NCBI RefSeq assembly: GCF_030525845.1
Contig: NZ_JAUNDY010000007.1
Location: forward strand, 1-64,000
Source of the DNA: Moraxella sp.
GTDB taxonomy: Bacteria > Pseudomonadota > Gammaproteobacteria > Pseudomonadales > Moraxellaceae
Direction: 5' to 3'
DNA: 64,000 nt
Program-made: the position numbers and the translations under genes
The notes under the pieces: model-generated
The model's database searches: none
What the model saw: the letters and a program-made list of their open reading frames with translations, nothing else
Told to the model about the DNA's origin: nothing
In this document: in pieces, positions 18,620-27,571 of the stretch
Layout: every line of letters begins with the position of its first letter
Numbering within the stretch: position 1 is the stretch's first letter

Positions 18620-19337
18620 GATTGTTTTGGTTACAGGAGCCAGTCGTGGCATTGGGCGTGCGATTGCTGAGCGATTTGCAGGTGACGGTCATTTTGTCAT
18701 CGGTACTGCCACAAGCGAAAAAGGGGCAGAAGCCATTGAAGAGTATCTGGGCGAGTCAGGGGGCATTGGACGTGTGTTAGATGTATGCGATGATGAAGCC
18801 ATCGACAAACTCTTTGAAGAAATTGACAGCGTGTATGGCTCGGTCAATGTCCTTGTCAATAACGCTGGCATTACCAAAGACGGCTTACTCATGCGCATGA
18901 AAGATGAGGATTGGGTGAGTGTCATTGACACCAACCTCACCGCCATCTATCGCACCTCTCGCCGTGCTGTGCGTGGCATGATGAAAGCTCGTTTTGGGCG
19001 AATCATCAACATTACCTCTGTGGTCGGTCAAATGGGTAACGCCGGTCAAACCAACTACGCATCTAGTAAAGCAGGCGTGGAGGGCTTTACTCGTGCCTTA
19101 GCCCGTGAAATCGGCTCTCGTGGCGTTACCGTCAACTGTGTCGCTCCTGGTTTTATCGAAACGGACATGACCGAGGAGCTAGACGAACGCCTCATCAGCT
19201 CCATGCTGGACGCTGTACCAGTTGGTCGCATGGGTCAGCCTCATGAGATTGCGGCGGCGGTTGCTTTTTTGGCGAGCGATGACGCCAGCTACATCACAGG
19301 AGAAGTGCTGGCGGTCAATGGTGGCATGTACATGTGA
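18609..19337 (+). CDS. fabG: 3-oxoacyl-ACP reductase
   Basis: A 242-residue short-chain dehydrogenase that reduces beta-ketoacyl-ACP with NADPH. Visible are the cofactor loop TGASRGIGRAIA, the NNAG motif, the catalytic Ser in ITSVVG and YASSKAG with the Tyr-Lys pair. It is downstream of and overlapping fabD, and upstream of acpP. Confidence 0.97.
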   Translation: MSRKIVLVTGASRGIGRAIAERFAGDGHFVIGTATSEKGAEAIEEYLGESGGIGRVLDVCDDEAIDKLFEEIDSVYGSVNVLVNNAGITKDGLLMRMKDEDWVSVIDTNLTAIYRTSRRAVRGMMKARFGRIINITSVVGQMGNAGQTNYASSKAGVEGFTRALAREIGSRGVTVNCVAPGFIETDMTEELDERLISSMLDAVPVGRMGQPHEIAAAVAFLASDDASYITGEVLAVNGGMYM

Positions 19338-19482
19338 TTGTTAAGTAAGTGTTGTAAAAATATTAAAACGTGAACAAACGTACTAATAGCACTTGCACAA
19401 ATCACAAAAATGTTTTATCATAGGCATAATTTTTAACAAACCTAATTTGTTAATTTCATCCTTACCTATTTTGGAGTATCTC

Positions 19483-19716
19483 ATGAGCGATATTGAAGCA
19501 AAAGTAAAAGCAGCCGTTGCCGAGCAACTTAGCCTAAATGCTGACGACATTAACAACGCTGCGTCTTTTATGGACGATTTGGGTGCAGACTCACTAGACT
19601 TGGTTGAGCTTGTCATGGCGTTTGAAACCGAATTTGGCATTACCATTCCTGATGAGGATTCAGCAGAGCTAACCACCGTCCAAAAGGCGATTGATTACGT
19701 TTCTGCCAAACTCTAA
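19483..19716 (+). CDS. acpP: Acyl carrier protein
   Basis: A 77-residue acidic carrier protein. The phosphopantetheine Ser lies in [18 protein letters not shown] 19483 has TTGGAG upstream; a longer frame from 19393 covers intergenic sequence and is not used. The 145-bp gap after fabG suggests an additional promoter for this highly expressed gene. Confidence 0.97.
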   Translation: MSDIEAKVKAAVAEQLSLNADDINNAASFMDDLGADSLDLVELVMAFETEFGITIPDEDSAELTTVQKAIDYVSAKL

Positions 19717-19740
19717 TCATAAGTTTGATAAGTCAAACAC

Positions 19741-19769
19741 AAAACCATCTCATTTTGAGATGGTTTTTT
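19741..19769 (+). terminator. Terminator after acpP
   Basis: AACCATCTC (19743-19751) pairs with GAGATGGTT (19757-19765) and runs into TTTT. Confidence 0.9.
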
Positions 19770-19897
19770 GCGGATGGAACACATGGCGTTAAGACGACAT
19801 TACAAAACATAACAATTTTATGCAAAAATCCAGTGCAAATTTTGGGATTTTGTACTAAGATAATGAAGCGTCTCATTTATTTTTACGGAGGTTTTTT

Positions 19898-20377
19898 ATG
19901 GGTATTTTTAGTTTTGCCAAAGACATCGGCGATAAAGTATTTAACCGAGACAAAAAAGAGGAGGCTACCCAAGCCCCATCAGCACCTGCCGAGCCTAATG
20001 CTCAGGAGATTGCCAATTTGCTACTTGCTCGCGTTCAAGCCAATGCCAAAGTTGAGGGTCTAAAAGTCAGCTACAACGGCAATACTGACACTGTGGTACT
20101 ATCAGGTGTGGCAGCTTCCCAAGCCGACCGTGAAAAAGCAGTGTTGGCAGCAGGTAACGTGCAGTACGTTGCTCAGGTTGAGGATAACATGACCGTTGCC
20201 ACTCCTGAACCAGAATCACGTTTTTATACTGTCAAATCAGGCGACACCTTATCCAAAATCGCCAAAGAAATGTACGGCAATGCTAACGAATACAACAAAA
20301 TCTTTGAGGCAAACCGTCCGCTACTTAGCGACCCCAACAAGATTTATCCAGGTCAAGTGCTTCGCATTCCTGCCTAA
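19898..20377 (+). CDS. kbp: BON/LysM potassium-binding protein Kbp (YgaU)
   Basis: A 159-residue protein with an N-terminal MGIFSFAKDIGDKVF, a BON domain (residues ~45-100) and a C-terminal LysM domain (FYTVKSGDTLSKIAKEMYGN, ending PGQVLRIP). The order and wording match E. coli YgaU/Kbp, a cytoplasmic K+-binding protein. CGGAGG is a strong ribosome site. A terminator follows directly, and a candidate small RNA converges on it from the other strand. Confidence 0.93.
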   Translation: MGIFSFAKDIGDKVFNRDKKEEATQAPSAPAEPNAQEIANLLLARVQANAKVEGLKVSYNGNTDTVVLSGVAASQADREKAVLAAGNVQYVAQVEDNMTVATPEPESRFYTVKSGDTLSKIAKEMYGNANEYNKIFEANRPLLSDPNKIYPGQVLRIPA

Positions 20378-20385
20378 ATACACTA

Positions 20386-20412
20386 AACACCTTGATATTC
20401 AAGGTGTTTTTA
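20386..20412 (+). terminator. Terminator after kbp
   Basis: AACACCTTGA and TCAAGGTGTT form a 10-bp stem over a 3-nt loop, followed by TTTATTT. Confidence 0.9.
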
Positions 20413-20420
20413 TTTGGGCA

Positions 20421-20459
20421 AAAAAGCAAAACCACAAACTTGGGGGAGTTTGTGGTTTT
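20421..20459 (-). terminator. Terminator of the candidate small RNA
   Basis: Arms at 20428-20440 and 20447-20459 pair over 13 bp with a 6-nt loop; on the minus strand TTTTGCTTTTTT follows. Confidence 0.85.
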
Positions 20460-20549
20460 ATGGGGTTACTACCTGCTCTATCCGTAGGATCGTCCATCGT
20501 ATCAGCATTCTTCCATGTCGGCTTATCCGTTTGCCATCTCCTTGCTGAT
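20421..20549 (-). ncRNA. Candidate CsrA/RsmA-sequestering small RNA (RsmX/Y/Z-like)
   Basis: Predicted transcript of about 125-130 nt on the minus strand, from about 20549 to the terminator at 20421-20459. Read 5' to 3' it has five ANGGA motifs: AAGGA (20543-20539), ACGGA (20530-20526), ATGGA (20516-20512), ATGGA (20497-20493) and ACGGA (20485-20481). They are spaced 12-19 nt apart. Two sit in predicted hairpin loops: CAUC-AGCAAGGA-GAUG, and GGC-AAACGGAUAA-GCC. The 3' end is a perfect 13-bp stem (AAAACCACAAACT/AGTTTGTGGTTTT) with a U-rich tail. No credible coding frame is present. Repeated ANGGA in loops is how Pseudomonas RsmX/Y/Z and E. coli CsrB/C titrate RsmA/CsrA. Assignment is by architecture only. 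Confidence 0.7.
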
Positions 20550-20555
20550 GTGTGT

Positions 20556-20561
20556 ATTATG
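20556..20561 (-). promoter_or_regulatory. Extended -10 element of the small RNA
   Basis: On the minus strand TGGCATAAT gives a TGn-CATAAT extended -10. The -35 position (20579-20584, TTTTCT) is poor, as expected for an activator-dependent promoter. Confidence 0.55.
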
Positions 20562-20605
20562 CCAAAACTTACCCACCAAGAAAATACGCAAAAATCGTCA
20601 ATGCG

Positions 20606-20623
20606 TGTAAGCCAATGCCTACA
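20606..20623. promoter_or_regulatory. GacA-box-like palindrome
   Basis: TGTAAG, six bases, then CCTACA. This matches 11 of 12 half-site bases of TGTAAG-N6-CTTACA, the GacA activating sequence known from Pseudomonas rsm promoters. Its centre is about 65 nt upstream of the predicted small-RNA start, and it overlaps the coaE stop codon. Confidence 0.6.
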
Positions 20624-21266
20624 AAGCATTTGCCAAAAATAAGTATTTTTGATGTAACTGATTGATTTGACGATATAAATCATCTAAATTCCCTGAATTA
20701 CCAATGACATCATCGGCATAAGAGAGACGATTTTTTCGGTCGATTTGCTTTTTGATGATGGCTAAAATACCTTCTTCGTTCTGATCATCTCTCTGTTTGG
20801 CACGATGGATTTGAACATCGGTGGGTACGTCCACAACCAGTATGCGACTGCAAAAGGCGGTTAGACCTCTGTCTGTGATGATATTGCCATTGGTTTTTAT
20901 ACTTTCTAAAAGTAGAGGGGCTGATAAGATGGCGTAAGGGCTTGTGGTGTGGGCGAGTTCTTGATGTATTTGCTCTCTGATGGCAGGGTGCATGATGGCG
21001 TTTAGTTTGGCAAGTTTATCAGGGTCGTTAAAGACCATTTGGCGTAGGCGAGGGCGGTTGAGTTCGCCATTTGGGGCGATGTCGCATCCGAAAGCCTCTT
21101 GTAGAGTTGTGATGATGGGCGAGCCTTTGGCGGTAATGGTGTGGCTAATGACATCAGCGTCCACCACATCAATGCCAAGCGTGGCAAAATAATCGCTGAC
21201 CGCAGTTTTTCCGCTACCGATACCGCCTGTCAGTCCGATGATGAGTTTGTTATTTGGGTTTGTCAT
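20619..21266 (-). CDS. coaE: Dephospho-CoA kinase
   Basis: CoaE phosphorylates dephospho-CoA in the last step of CoA synthesis. The 215-residue protein has the P-loop GLTGGIGSGKTAV near the N-terminus and DVVDADVISH. ATG 21266 (MTNPNNKLIIGL) is chosen; upstream in-frame codons to 21410 run into the divergent tsaD region. It is divergent from tsaD and separate from coaBC (37 kb). Confidence 0.95.
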   Translation of the reverse strand: MTNPNNKLIIGLTGGIGSGKTAVSDYFATLGIDVVDADVISHTITAKGSPIITTLQEAFGCDIAPNGELNRPRLRQMVFNDPDKLAKLNAIMHPAIREQIHQELAHTTSPYAILSAPLLLESIKTNGNIITDRGLTAFCSRILVVDVPTDVQIHRAKQRDDQNEEGILAIIKKQIDRKNRLSYADDVIGNSGNLDDLYRQINQLHQKYLFLANAL

Positions 21267-21360
21267 GATGGTTTTGATGGATAAAAATACCATCATACAC
21301 AATCCTGTCAAATAAAGCCAATAAAATGATATAATGGATAAAAATTTAAGATGATGTATT

Positions 21361-22395
21361 ATGAAAATTTTAGGTTTAGAAACCTCCTGTGATGAGACAG
21401 GGCTTGCCATTTATGATAGCGAACTCAATGACGGTAAGGGCGGTGTGCTTGCTCAGGTTTTGTACAGCCAAATTGAGCTACATGCCATGTATGGTGGCGT
21501 GGTGCCAGAGCTTGCCAGTCGAGACCATATTCGTAAATTAGTGCCACTACTGCACGAACTGCTTGATAAAGCCAAGCTTGACAAGCATGAAATTGATGCG
21601 GTCGCCTATACCAAAGGACCGGGCTTGATTGGGGCGTTAATGACAGGGGCGTTATTTGGGCGGACGCTGGCTTATGCGTTGGGCGTGCCTGCCATCGGTG
21701 TTCATCACATGGAGGGGCATTTGCTTGCTCCAATGATTGAGCATGGTGGACTAGCATTTCCTTTTGTGTGCCTGCTTGTCTCAGGCGGTCATACCATGCT
21801 GGTGCGTGCCGATGGCGTGGGGCGGTACACCATCTTGGGCGAATCCATCGATGATGCGGTGGGAGAGTGCTTTGATAAAACTGCCAAGATGCTTCGCTTG
21901 CCCTATCCAGGAGGTCCTAACGTAGAGAGACTTGCCAAAGATGGCAACCCTCGTGCTTATGAGTTGCCACGTCCCATACTCTCTCGTGGTTTGGATTTTA
22001 GTTTTAGCGGCATGAAAACCGCCGTCCATAACCTCATCAAAGACACAAAGGGTAGTGATGATGACCCTGCCATCAGGGCGGATATTGCCGCTAGCTTTCA
22101 ATATGCCGTAGTGGATACGTTGGTCAAAAAATGCACCAAAGCCCTAAATGAAACAGGGCTTGACAAATTGGTCATTGCAGGGGGTGTATCTGCCAATCAA
22201 ACGCTACGCACCGAACTTGAAAAATCTTTATCAAGGATAAATGCTCATGTGCATTACGCACCATTACATCTGTGTACCGATAATGGGGCGATGATTGCCT
22301 ATGCTGGCTACTGTCGCCTAAAAATGGGTGGGGCAGATGATTTGGGTGTGTCTTGTGTGCCAAGATGGAGCATGGAGAGTTTGGAGGCAGTTTAG
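21361..22395 (+). CDS. tsaD: tRNA N6-threonylcarbamoyladenosine synthase subunit TsaD
   Basis: TsaD transfers threonylcarbamoyl to A37 of ANN-decoding tRNAs. The 344-residue ASKHA-fold protein starts [14 protein letters not shown], has the iron-binding HHMEGH near residue 112, VSGGHTML and [11 protein letters not shown]. Length is typical. It is divergent from coaE and followed by rpe after 64 nt. Confidence 0.97.
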   Translation: MKILGLETSCDETGLAIYDSELNDGKGGVLAQVLYSQIELHAMYGGVVPELASRDHIRKLVPLLHELLDKAKLDKHEIDAVAYTKGPGLIGALMTGALFGRTLAYALGVPAIGVHHMEGHLLAPMIEHGGLAFPFVCLLVSGGHTMLVRADGVGRYTILGESIDDAVGECFDKTAKMLRLPYPGGPNVERLAKDGNPRAYELPRPILSRGLDFSFSGMKTAVHNLIKDTKGSDDDPAIRADIAASFQYAVVDTLVKKCTKALNETGLDKLVIAGGVSANQTLRTELEKSLSRINAHVHYAPLHLCTDNGAMIAYAGYCRLKMGGADDLGVSCVPRWSMESLEAV

Positions 22396-22459
22396 CCATC
22401 GCAATTTTACCCAAAATCTGCTATGATACGCCAACTTTACCTATCATTTATGATTGATT

Positions 22460-23155
22460 ATGAAAATTTTACCTAAGCAACAATTTTTAATCGCCCCTTC
22501 GATTTTGTCGGCGGATTTTGCTCGTTTGGGCGAGGGCACCCAAGCGGTGCTAGATGCTGGGGCGGACGTGGTGCATTTTGACGTGATGGACAATCACTAT
22601 GTGCCAAATCTCACCTTTGGGGCGATGGTTTGTAAGGCATTAAAAGATTATGGCATTACCGCTCCGATTGATGTGCATTTGATGGTAAAACCTGTTGATA
22701 GAATGATTGAGGAATTTATCAAAGCAGGGGCAGACATCATCACTTTCCATCCAGAAGCAAGCGAGCATATTGACAGAAGTTTACAACTCATCAAAGATAG
22801 TGGGGTCAAATGTGGTTTGGTATTTAACCCTGCCACGCCTTTACATTATCTCGATTATACCATTGACAAACTCGACCAGATTCTCATCATGAGCGTGAAT
22901 CCCGGTTTTGGCGGTCAAAAGTTCATCGACTTTACGCTTGATAAAGTGCGTGCGGTGCGAAAGATGATTGATGAGCGTGGGCTGGATATTCGCTTGGAGA
23001 TTGACGGTGGCGTGAACCCTACCAACATCCGTGCCATTGCGGACGCTGGCGTGGATATGTTTGTGGCGGGGTCGGCGATTTTTAGTCAGCCTGATTATAA
23101 AGCGGTGATTGACAGTATGCGTGATGAGCTTGCCCAGTCGGTGCGTGCGTCATGA
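22460..23155 (+). CDS. rpe: Ribulose-phosphate 3-epimerase
   Basis: A 231-residue TIM-barrel enzyme of the pentose phosphate pathway. Conserved segments are [42 protein letters not shown] and [12 protein letters not shown] 22460 is used; a TTG two codons earlier is possible. The stop overlaps the next gene's ATG (ATGA), so translation is coupled. Confidence 0.97.
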   Translation: MKILPKQQFLIAPSILSADFARLGEGTQAVLDAGADVVHFDVMDNHYVPNLTFGAMVCKALKDYGITAPIDVHLMVKPVDRMIEEFIKAGADIITFHPEASEHIDRSLQLIKDSGVKCGLVFNPATPLHYLDYTIDKLDQILIMSVNPGFGGQKFIDFTLDKVRAVRKMIDERGLDIRLEIDGGVNPTNIRAIADAGVDMFVAGSAIFSQPDYKAVIDSMRDELAQSVRAS

Positions 23156-23490
23156 GCGAATCTGGTCAAACCCCAAACCCCATTTCCCCAAACGCTCGCC
23201 CAAGCCTTGTTCCTATTGGGCTCACCATTGGGCTTGGGGTGTTTGCCTTGATTTTGGCATTGGCGGGTTATGGTTTTCGCTTACTGGCAGGGCATGATGT
23301 CGGTGCGGTGGTGCGTCATGCCTCTGTGGTGGTGTCGTTTTTTATGATTGTTGTGCCAAGTTTGTTTGTGGGTGGGGCAAAATTATCCAACAAATTTCAA
23401 GGCACTAACATCCAAACTCGCAACGCTCTAACGCTTGGGTTTTTGATTTCGTGCGTGGCGATTTTGACGATTATGGGGCGGTATAGCTGA
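23152..23490 (+). CDS. Small membrane protein of unknown function
   Basis: A 112-residue protein with a proline-rich N-terminus and three hydrophobic helices (residues ~20-45, 58-75, 92-110). I do not recognise the family. It overlaps rpe by 4 nt (ATGA) and the next gene by 1 nt, so it belongs to the rpe transcript. Confidence 0.7.
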   Translation: MSESGQTPNPISPNARPSLVPIGLTIGLGVFALILALAGYGFRLLAGHDVGAVVRHASVVVSFFMIVVPSLFVGGAKLSNKFQGTNIQTRNALTLGFLISCVAILTIMGRYS

Positions 23491-23804
23491 TGAAAATTAC
23501 CAACATATTGCCCGACCGCTTTGTCCCCAAAGACATTCCCAAAGGCTTGATTTTGGCATTGGTGGTCATCATCATGCTCATGAGTTTGTCCGCTTATCGC
23601 TATGGGCAGGGCAACAGCGTGCAGGGCTGGCTACATGTTTTGGAAAATTGGGTGCTGTATTTGTTTTTAATTCCCAGTTGTACCGCTTTGGTGAGTATGC
23701 CTATCAAATACCGTGATGATACCTTTGATGTGCGAATGGCGTATTATTTGGGAATGTTTGTGGGGCTACTGTTTATGATGGCAAAACTTCGCTATTGGCG
23801 TTAA
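23490..23804 (+). CDS. Small membrane protein of unknown function
   Basis: A 104-residue protein with three hydrophobic helices (residues ~19-37, 50-68, 85-100). No recognised motif. The ATG shares one base with the preceding stop, indicating translational coupling with the gene at 23152. Both may work as a pair. Confidence 0.7.
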   Translation: MKITNILPDRFVPKDIPKGLILALVVIIMLMSLSAYRYGQGNSVQGWLHVLENWVLYLFLIPSCTALVSMPIKYRDDTFDVRMAYYLGMFVGLLFMMAKLRYWR

Positions 23805-23822
23805 GATTTTTGGAGTGCAAAG

Positions 23823-24305
23823 ATGAAAATTATCCACGTTGGCGTATTGGCGATATTGTTTTTAACCGCTTGTCAAAGCAATGATATCCAAAAAAGTAGC
23901 GATATTCAACAAACACAAGTCCACATGCAGGATTTGGGAGGGGATTATCAAGTATTACCCATGACGGCACAGGCTTTAAGTGGTGTATGGCAATTACAAG
24001 ATAGCTCACTTGTGGGGAGTGATAATCAAGCATTAAAATTGCACTTTGATGATGGCGTGGTCTCTGTGGTAAATGGTTGCAACAACATCAAAGCTGGCTA
24101 TCGGGTGTCATCACAACTAAGCATTGACAGACCCATGTCTACTCGCATGATGTGCGATGAGACACTGATGGCGTTGGATAATTTGGCAAGTAGTTTGCTG
24201 GGCGGACAGATGACTTTATATGAAAGCTCGTCATCAGGAAAGGTGTTTCTTGGTATCCAAGTTGGCGATAAGGTTTATCGACTGACAAAAGTCTCATCAT
24301 TTTAG
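23823..24305 (+). CDS. META-domain (HslJ-like) lipoprotein
   Basis: A 160-residue lipoprotein with lipobox LTAC (Cys17). The C-terminal part resembles META/HslJ domains: LSGVWQL, a VVNGCNNI core, then MSTRMMCDETLMALD. META proteins are periplasmic; HslJ is linked to novobiocin tolerance, but the general role is not clear. It follows the small membrane genes by 18 nt with GGAG upstream. Confidence 0.8.
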   Translation: MKIIHVGVLAILFLTACQSNDIQKSSDIQQTQVHMQDLGGDYQVLPMTAQALSGVWQLQDSSLVGSDNQALKLHFDDGVVSVVNGCNNIKAGYRVSSQLSIDRPMSTRMMCDETLMALDNLASSLLGGQMTLYESSSSGKVFLGIQVGDKVYRLTKVSSF

Positions 24306-24325
24306 ATGTGGGCGATGATTTGTAT

Positions 24326-24985
24326 TTAATCCGCCCACGCCATTTTTAAAATACCAGCAATCACAAAAGGTGAGATAATCACCGCTAAAATACTCCCCGC
24401 CCCAAGTAGGGCAAGTGTTGGCAAACCGTTTAGTCCCGTACTGTGCAAATCGACTGCCCCTGTCGCGAAAATCAGCACAGGCAGTTGCATGGGTAGGGCG
24501 ATGAGTGGGACGAGTACCGCCCCGTTTTTGAGTGTGAGTGTGAGTGAGCTTGCGATGGCGGACAGCATGAGAAGCATGGGCGACCCCACCACAATCGACA
24601 GGGCGAGCATGAGTGCGTCATTTGTGGGTAGGTTGAATAATGGAATTGCCAAAAAAGACAACACCGCCACAAATCCTGCACTAAACAGCCAATGCACCCA
24701 CAGCCTGACCGCGACCCATGTGGGGACGGACGCACCTGATACGACAAGCTGGGCAAGGGTGCCATTGTCAAAATCGGGGCGAAACAATTCTTCAATGCCC
24801 ATGACAAGCGACAATAACACCGCTATCCACACCGCCGAACTTGCCAGACGTAAAAGTGTGGCAGGTTCAGCCCCAATGGCAAGCGGAAATAGCGTAATGA
24901 TGAGTAAGAATAGTACGAGTGGATATAGCCACGATACCGCTCCTTGTCGTTTGATGTGCCATTCTCGGCGTAGTAACTCTTTCAT
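24326..24985 (-). CDS. ccmB: Haem exporter permease CcmB
   Basis: CcmB is the membrane component of the CcmABCD complex in cytochrome c maturation. The 219-residue protein starts MKELLRREWHIKRQGAVSWL and has six hydrophobic segments. It includes the SGASVPTWVAVRLWVHWL region and ends in LLGAGSILAVIISPFVIAGILK. It overlaps ccmA by 4 nt. No ccmC-ccmH genes follow; the next gene is convergent, so the rest of the pathway must be elsewhere. Confidence 0.92.
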   Translation of the reverse strand: MKELLRREWHIKRQGAVSWLYPLVLFLLIITLFPLAIGAEPATLLRLASSAVWIAVLLSLVMGIEELFRPDFDNGTLAQLVVSGASVPTWVAVRLWVHWLFSAGFVAVLSFLAIPLFNLPTNDALMLALSIVVGSPMLLMLSAIASSLTLTLKNGAVLVPLIALPMQLPVLIFATGAVDLHSTGLNGLPTLALLGAGSILAVIISPFVIAGILKMAWAD

Positions 24986-25584
24986 TGGGCGAACTCCGCC
25001 AAATCTAAGCGTTTATTTGCCCCTTGCATGGCTTGGTGGCTTGTGGCAAGTACTGCCCCACCTGCTTTGGCAAATTCTTGCATACGCTGTTCTAATTTAC
25101 CCACCATGCTCACATCTAGGGCAGTCAAAGGCTCGTCCAGTAGCCATAAGGGGGCATGAGTTGGGGTCATGATGAATAGTCGTGCCAAACCAATTCGCCG
25201 TTTTTGTCCTGCTGATAACTGCACGCTTGATGTATCGCCCAAACCATACAGCCCCACCATGTCAAGGGCGGTATCTATCATCTCATCGTCCGTTTGTATG
25301 TCGTATAGGGCGAGTAAAAATCGTAAATTTTGGGCGACAGTCAAGGCAGGGCTAATGCCAAGCTGGTGCGAGACGTACACCAATTTGGATTTGGTGATGT
25401 GTCCGTGTGGGGTGGGGAGCAGTCCTGCGATTTGGTTTAATAGGGTGGTTTTGCCAAGTCCGTTCTCGCCAATCAAATGGCAAATGTCCCCTGCCAACAA
25501 GGTCAGATTGACCTGCTCGCACAACACAAAATCGCCACGCCCCACGCTCACATCATCAAGGCTTAAAATCGCTGAATCGCCCAT
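24982..25584 (-). CDS. ccmA: Cytochrome c maturation ATP-binding protein CcmA
   Basis: A 200-residue ABC ATPase working with CcmB to release haem-loaded CcmE. Walker A is GENGLGKTT, the signature is LSAGQKRRIGLAR and Walker B is LWLLDEPLTALD, with the CcmA-type TSHQAM switch. ATG 25584 is used; a GTG at 25593 is an alternative. It starts the ccmAB pair after a 260-bp upstream gap. Confidence 0.94.
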   Translation of the reverse strand: MGDSAILSLDDVSVGRGDFVLCEQVNLTLLAGDICHLIGENGLGKTTLLNQIAGLLPTPHGHITKSKLVYVSHQLGISPALTVAQNLRFLLALYDIQTDDEMIDTALDMVGLYGLGDTSSVQLSAGQKRRIGLARLFIMTPTHAPLWLLDEPLTALDVSMVGKLEQRMQEFAKAGGAVLATSHQAMQGANKRLDLAEFAQ

Positions 25585-25846
25585 AACACACACAATAAAT
25601 AAAACGTTATCATATCAAATTTTGGGGTAAATTGAAATTGACTTTATGTTAATGGTGTTTTTACATGGGATTTTGGGGCGTGTCGAATTTTTAATATAAA
25701 ATACTGAAAATATTTCTAAATCATTGCCAATTTGTAAATAATATGATCACGGTTTGGTATGCTCCAATCTTTTATTGTAAAAAGGCTTTTTAAAATGTCC
25801 ATTTTTTGCTATGCTAAACGATGGTATCTATGTTGTGGTAATAAAG

Positions 25847-26506
25847 ATGTTTAAAAAAATTAAAAGTTTATTTGCAAAACCCCAAACGGACAATCAAACC
25901 AAAAGTGAGCTTGCCAATACAGGGACGAGGGACGTTCGCCCAAAAAATGAGGGGGTATCAGCCACCAAAAACGCCCACCCCATTACCAGCCAAATCATGA
26001 CGTGGCTTGACAAGCAGGACTGGAAATACGACCACCGCACCCCCAGCGAGGGGCATATCCATCATCTTATCATGGGATTTAGCGACCGTGAAAATGATTG
26101 GACGTGCGTGTTTCGCATTAATGAAGAAAACCAGCTGGTAACGATATTCGGTATCCTTGAAAATAGCGTGCCAGTCAGTCATTATACTGCCATGCTGATG
26201 GAGCTTGCCAAGATGAACATGAATGTGGGGTTTGGTGGGATTGAATTTGACCCCACCGATGGCGAAGTGCGTGCCAAAGTGGCGTTTGATGTGGAGTTTA
26301 GTCCGCTAAGTGATAAGGCGCTTGGTTGTTATTTGCAAGCGGTGGCGGGCTTGACCGAAGTGGCACGAAACATCATGCACATTGTGCTGGCGGACGATGA
26401 GCCGAGCCAATTTGCAGGGGATTATATTGACGTGGGCGATGAAGTACGAGCGGTAGTTGATGACGAAAAACGCACTTTCTTTTTGCCCACCCAAACCACC
26501 CAATAA
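25847..26506 (+). CDS. YbjN-domain protein
   Basis: A 219-residue cytoplasmic protein. After a basic N-terminus (MFKKIKSLFAKP), residues ~45-190 look like the YbjN fold, a type III secretion chaperone-like sensor domain (e.g. TCVFRINEENQLVTIFGIL). Function is unknown. ATG 25847 is preferred over the upstream start at 25811. Confidence 0.65.
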   Translation: MFKKIKSLFAKPQTDNQTKSELANTGTRDVRPKNEGVSATKNAHPITSQIMTWLDKQDWKYDHRTPSEGHIHHLIMGFSDRENDWTCVFRINEENQLVTIFGILENSVPVSHYTAMLMELAKMNMNVGFGGIEFDPTDGEVRAKVAFDVEFSPLSDKALGCYLQAVAGLTEVARNIMHIVLADDEPSQFAGDYIDVGDEVRAVVDDEKRTFFLPTQTTQ

Positions 26507-26521
26507 TTTTTAGGATGATTG

Positions 26522-27562
26522 ATGAAAAAACTCCCCCTAATCGCCCTAAGCCTAACCGCTTTACTTCATTCAAACATTGCGTCCGCTAATACAGGCAATG
26601 CGGTGATTGTTGCCCCTGCGATATTAGCAGTTAGTGCCTTAATGCTACCAAAAGCATTATATGACAATGCAAAATTCAACAAGACCTGCAAAAAGACCCC
26701 ACATCATCTCACCACCAATATGGGGTCATATTACAACACGATGCACAACATTTCGCCATTAAGTGCTGATTATCAAGGCTTGGCACGCACGCCGATTGAT
26801 AAGGTGGGGAAATTACCTGACACGACCAAAGTGGCGGTGTATGGCAATTTGATTAAAAATGGCGAGCAACTTTATATCAAAAATGACACACAAGCCATCA
26901 ATGTTTTGCCTGATTTGACTTACCAATGTGGGCTTGCCAAGTTGAACGCCAAACTTGCCAAATTTCCTTCCTTGCACGACAATGACAAAGCCATCTTTTA
27001 TGGGCAAGTGCATTATGATGAACAAAACACGCCTTATCTGACGCTGGATTATATCATTTATGACAAACCGCACAGCAGACAACCAAAATATCAATCGTAT
27101 TTTGATGAATATGCCGAGATATACAGTGATGAACTCATTGCCTTAGCCAAAGAAGGCTATCCGCACGCCCAATACCAGTTGGCGATTTTATGGAAAGAGC
27201 AAGAGAGAAACGGTTTTGCCGAATTGGGTAGAGATGACAGTAAAACCGTCATTGACCCAAAATTGGCAGGGCAATTATTGCAGGCTGCCGCCAATGCCGA
27301 AGATGAATGGGCGATGATGAGTTTGGCAATCATTTTAAAACAAGGGGGCAATGCCAACTTGGGGATTGCTCCCAATCAAGCTTTATACAATAAATATTAT
27401 CAAAAAGTTCCCCAGCTTGTAGATGCCACCAAATACAGCCCCCATTTGTTTCAAGGCTGGGACAAATGGCAAAATTGGCAAAAAATGACCCCTGTGGATT
27501 TTAAAGTAACCGTCCAAGACGAAGGGGAGTACAAGGTGTCGTATCGTTTGGAATTGCCTTAA
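26522..27562 (+). CDS. Exported protein with Sel1-like repeat
   Basis: A 346-residue protein with a signal peptide (cleavage likely after ANIASA/N). A tetratricopeptide-like Sel1 segment lies at about residues 210-290 (ELIALAKEGYPHAQYQLAIL and NAEDEWAMMSLAIILKQGG). The middle resembles no family I know. TAGGA lies upstream of the ATG. Probably periplasmic; function unknown. Confidence 0.65.
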   Translation: MKKLPLIALSLTALLHSNIASANTGNAVIVAPAILAVSALMLPKALYDNAKFNKTCKKTPHHLTTNMGSYYNTMHNISPLSADYQGLARTPIDKVGKLPDTTKVAVYGNLIKNGEQLYIKNDTQAINVLPDLTYQCGLAKLNAKLAKFPSLHDNDKAIFYGQVHYDEQNTPYLTLDYIIYDKPHSRQPKYQSYFDEYAEIYSDELIALAKEGYPHAQYQLAILWKEQERNGFAELGRDDSKTVIDPKLAGQLLQAAANAEDEWAMMSLAIILKQGGNANLGIAPNQALYNKYYQKVPQLVDATKYSPHLFQGWDKWQNWQKMTPVDFKVTVQDEGEYKVSYRLELP

Positions 27563-27571
27563 CGGTGTGTT

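Noticed and set aside
20399..20683. Minus-strand open frame of 94 codons across the kbp-coaE gap
   Set aside because: Overlaps the coaE 3' end in another frame, has no ribosome site, and its composition is not protein-like; the region is better explained as an RNA gene.
24308..24338. GTGGGCG...CGCCCAC hairpin between the META lipoprotein and ccmB
   Set aside because: The stem lacks a T tract and lies partly in the ccmB coding end; not enough to call a terminator.
24489..25172. 227-codon plus-strand frame across ccmB-ccmA
   Set aside because: Long but antisense to two conserved genes; Ser/Thr-rich composition is typical of a shadow frame.
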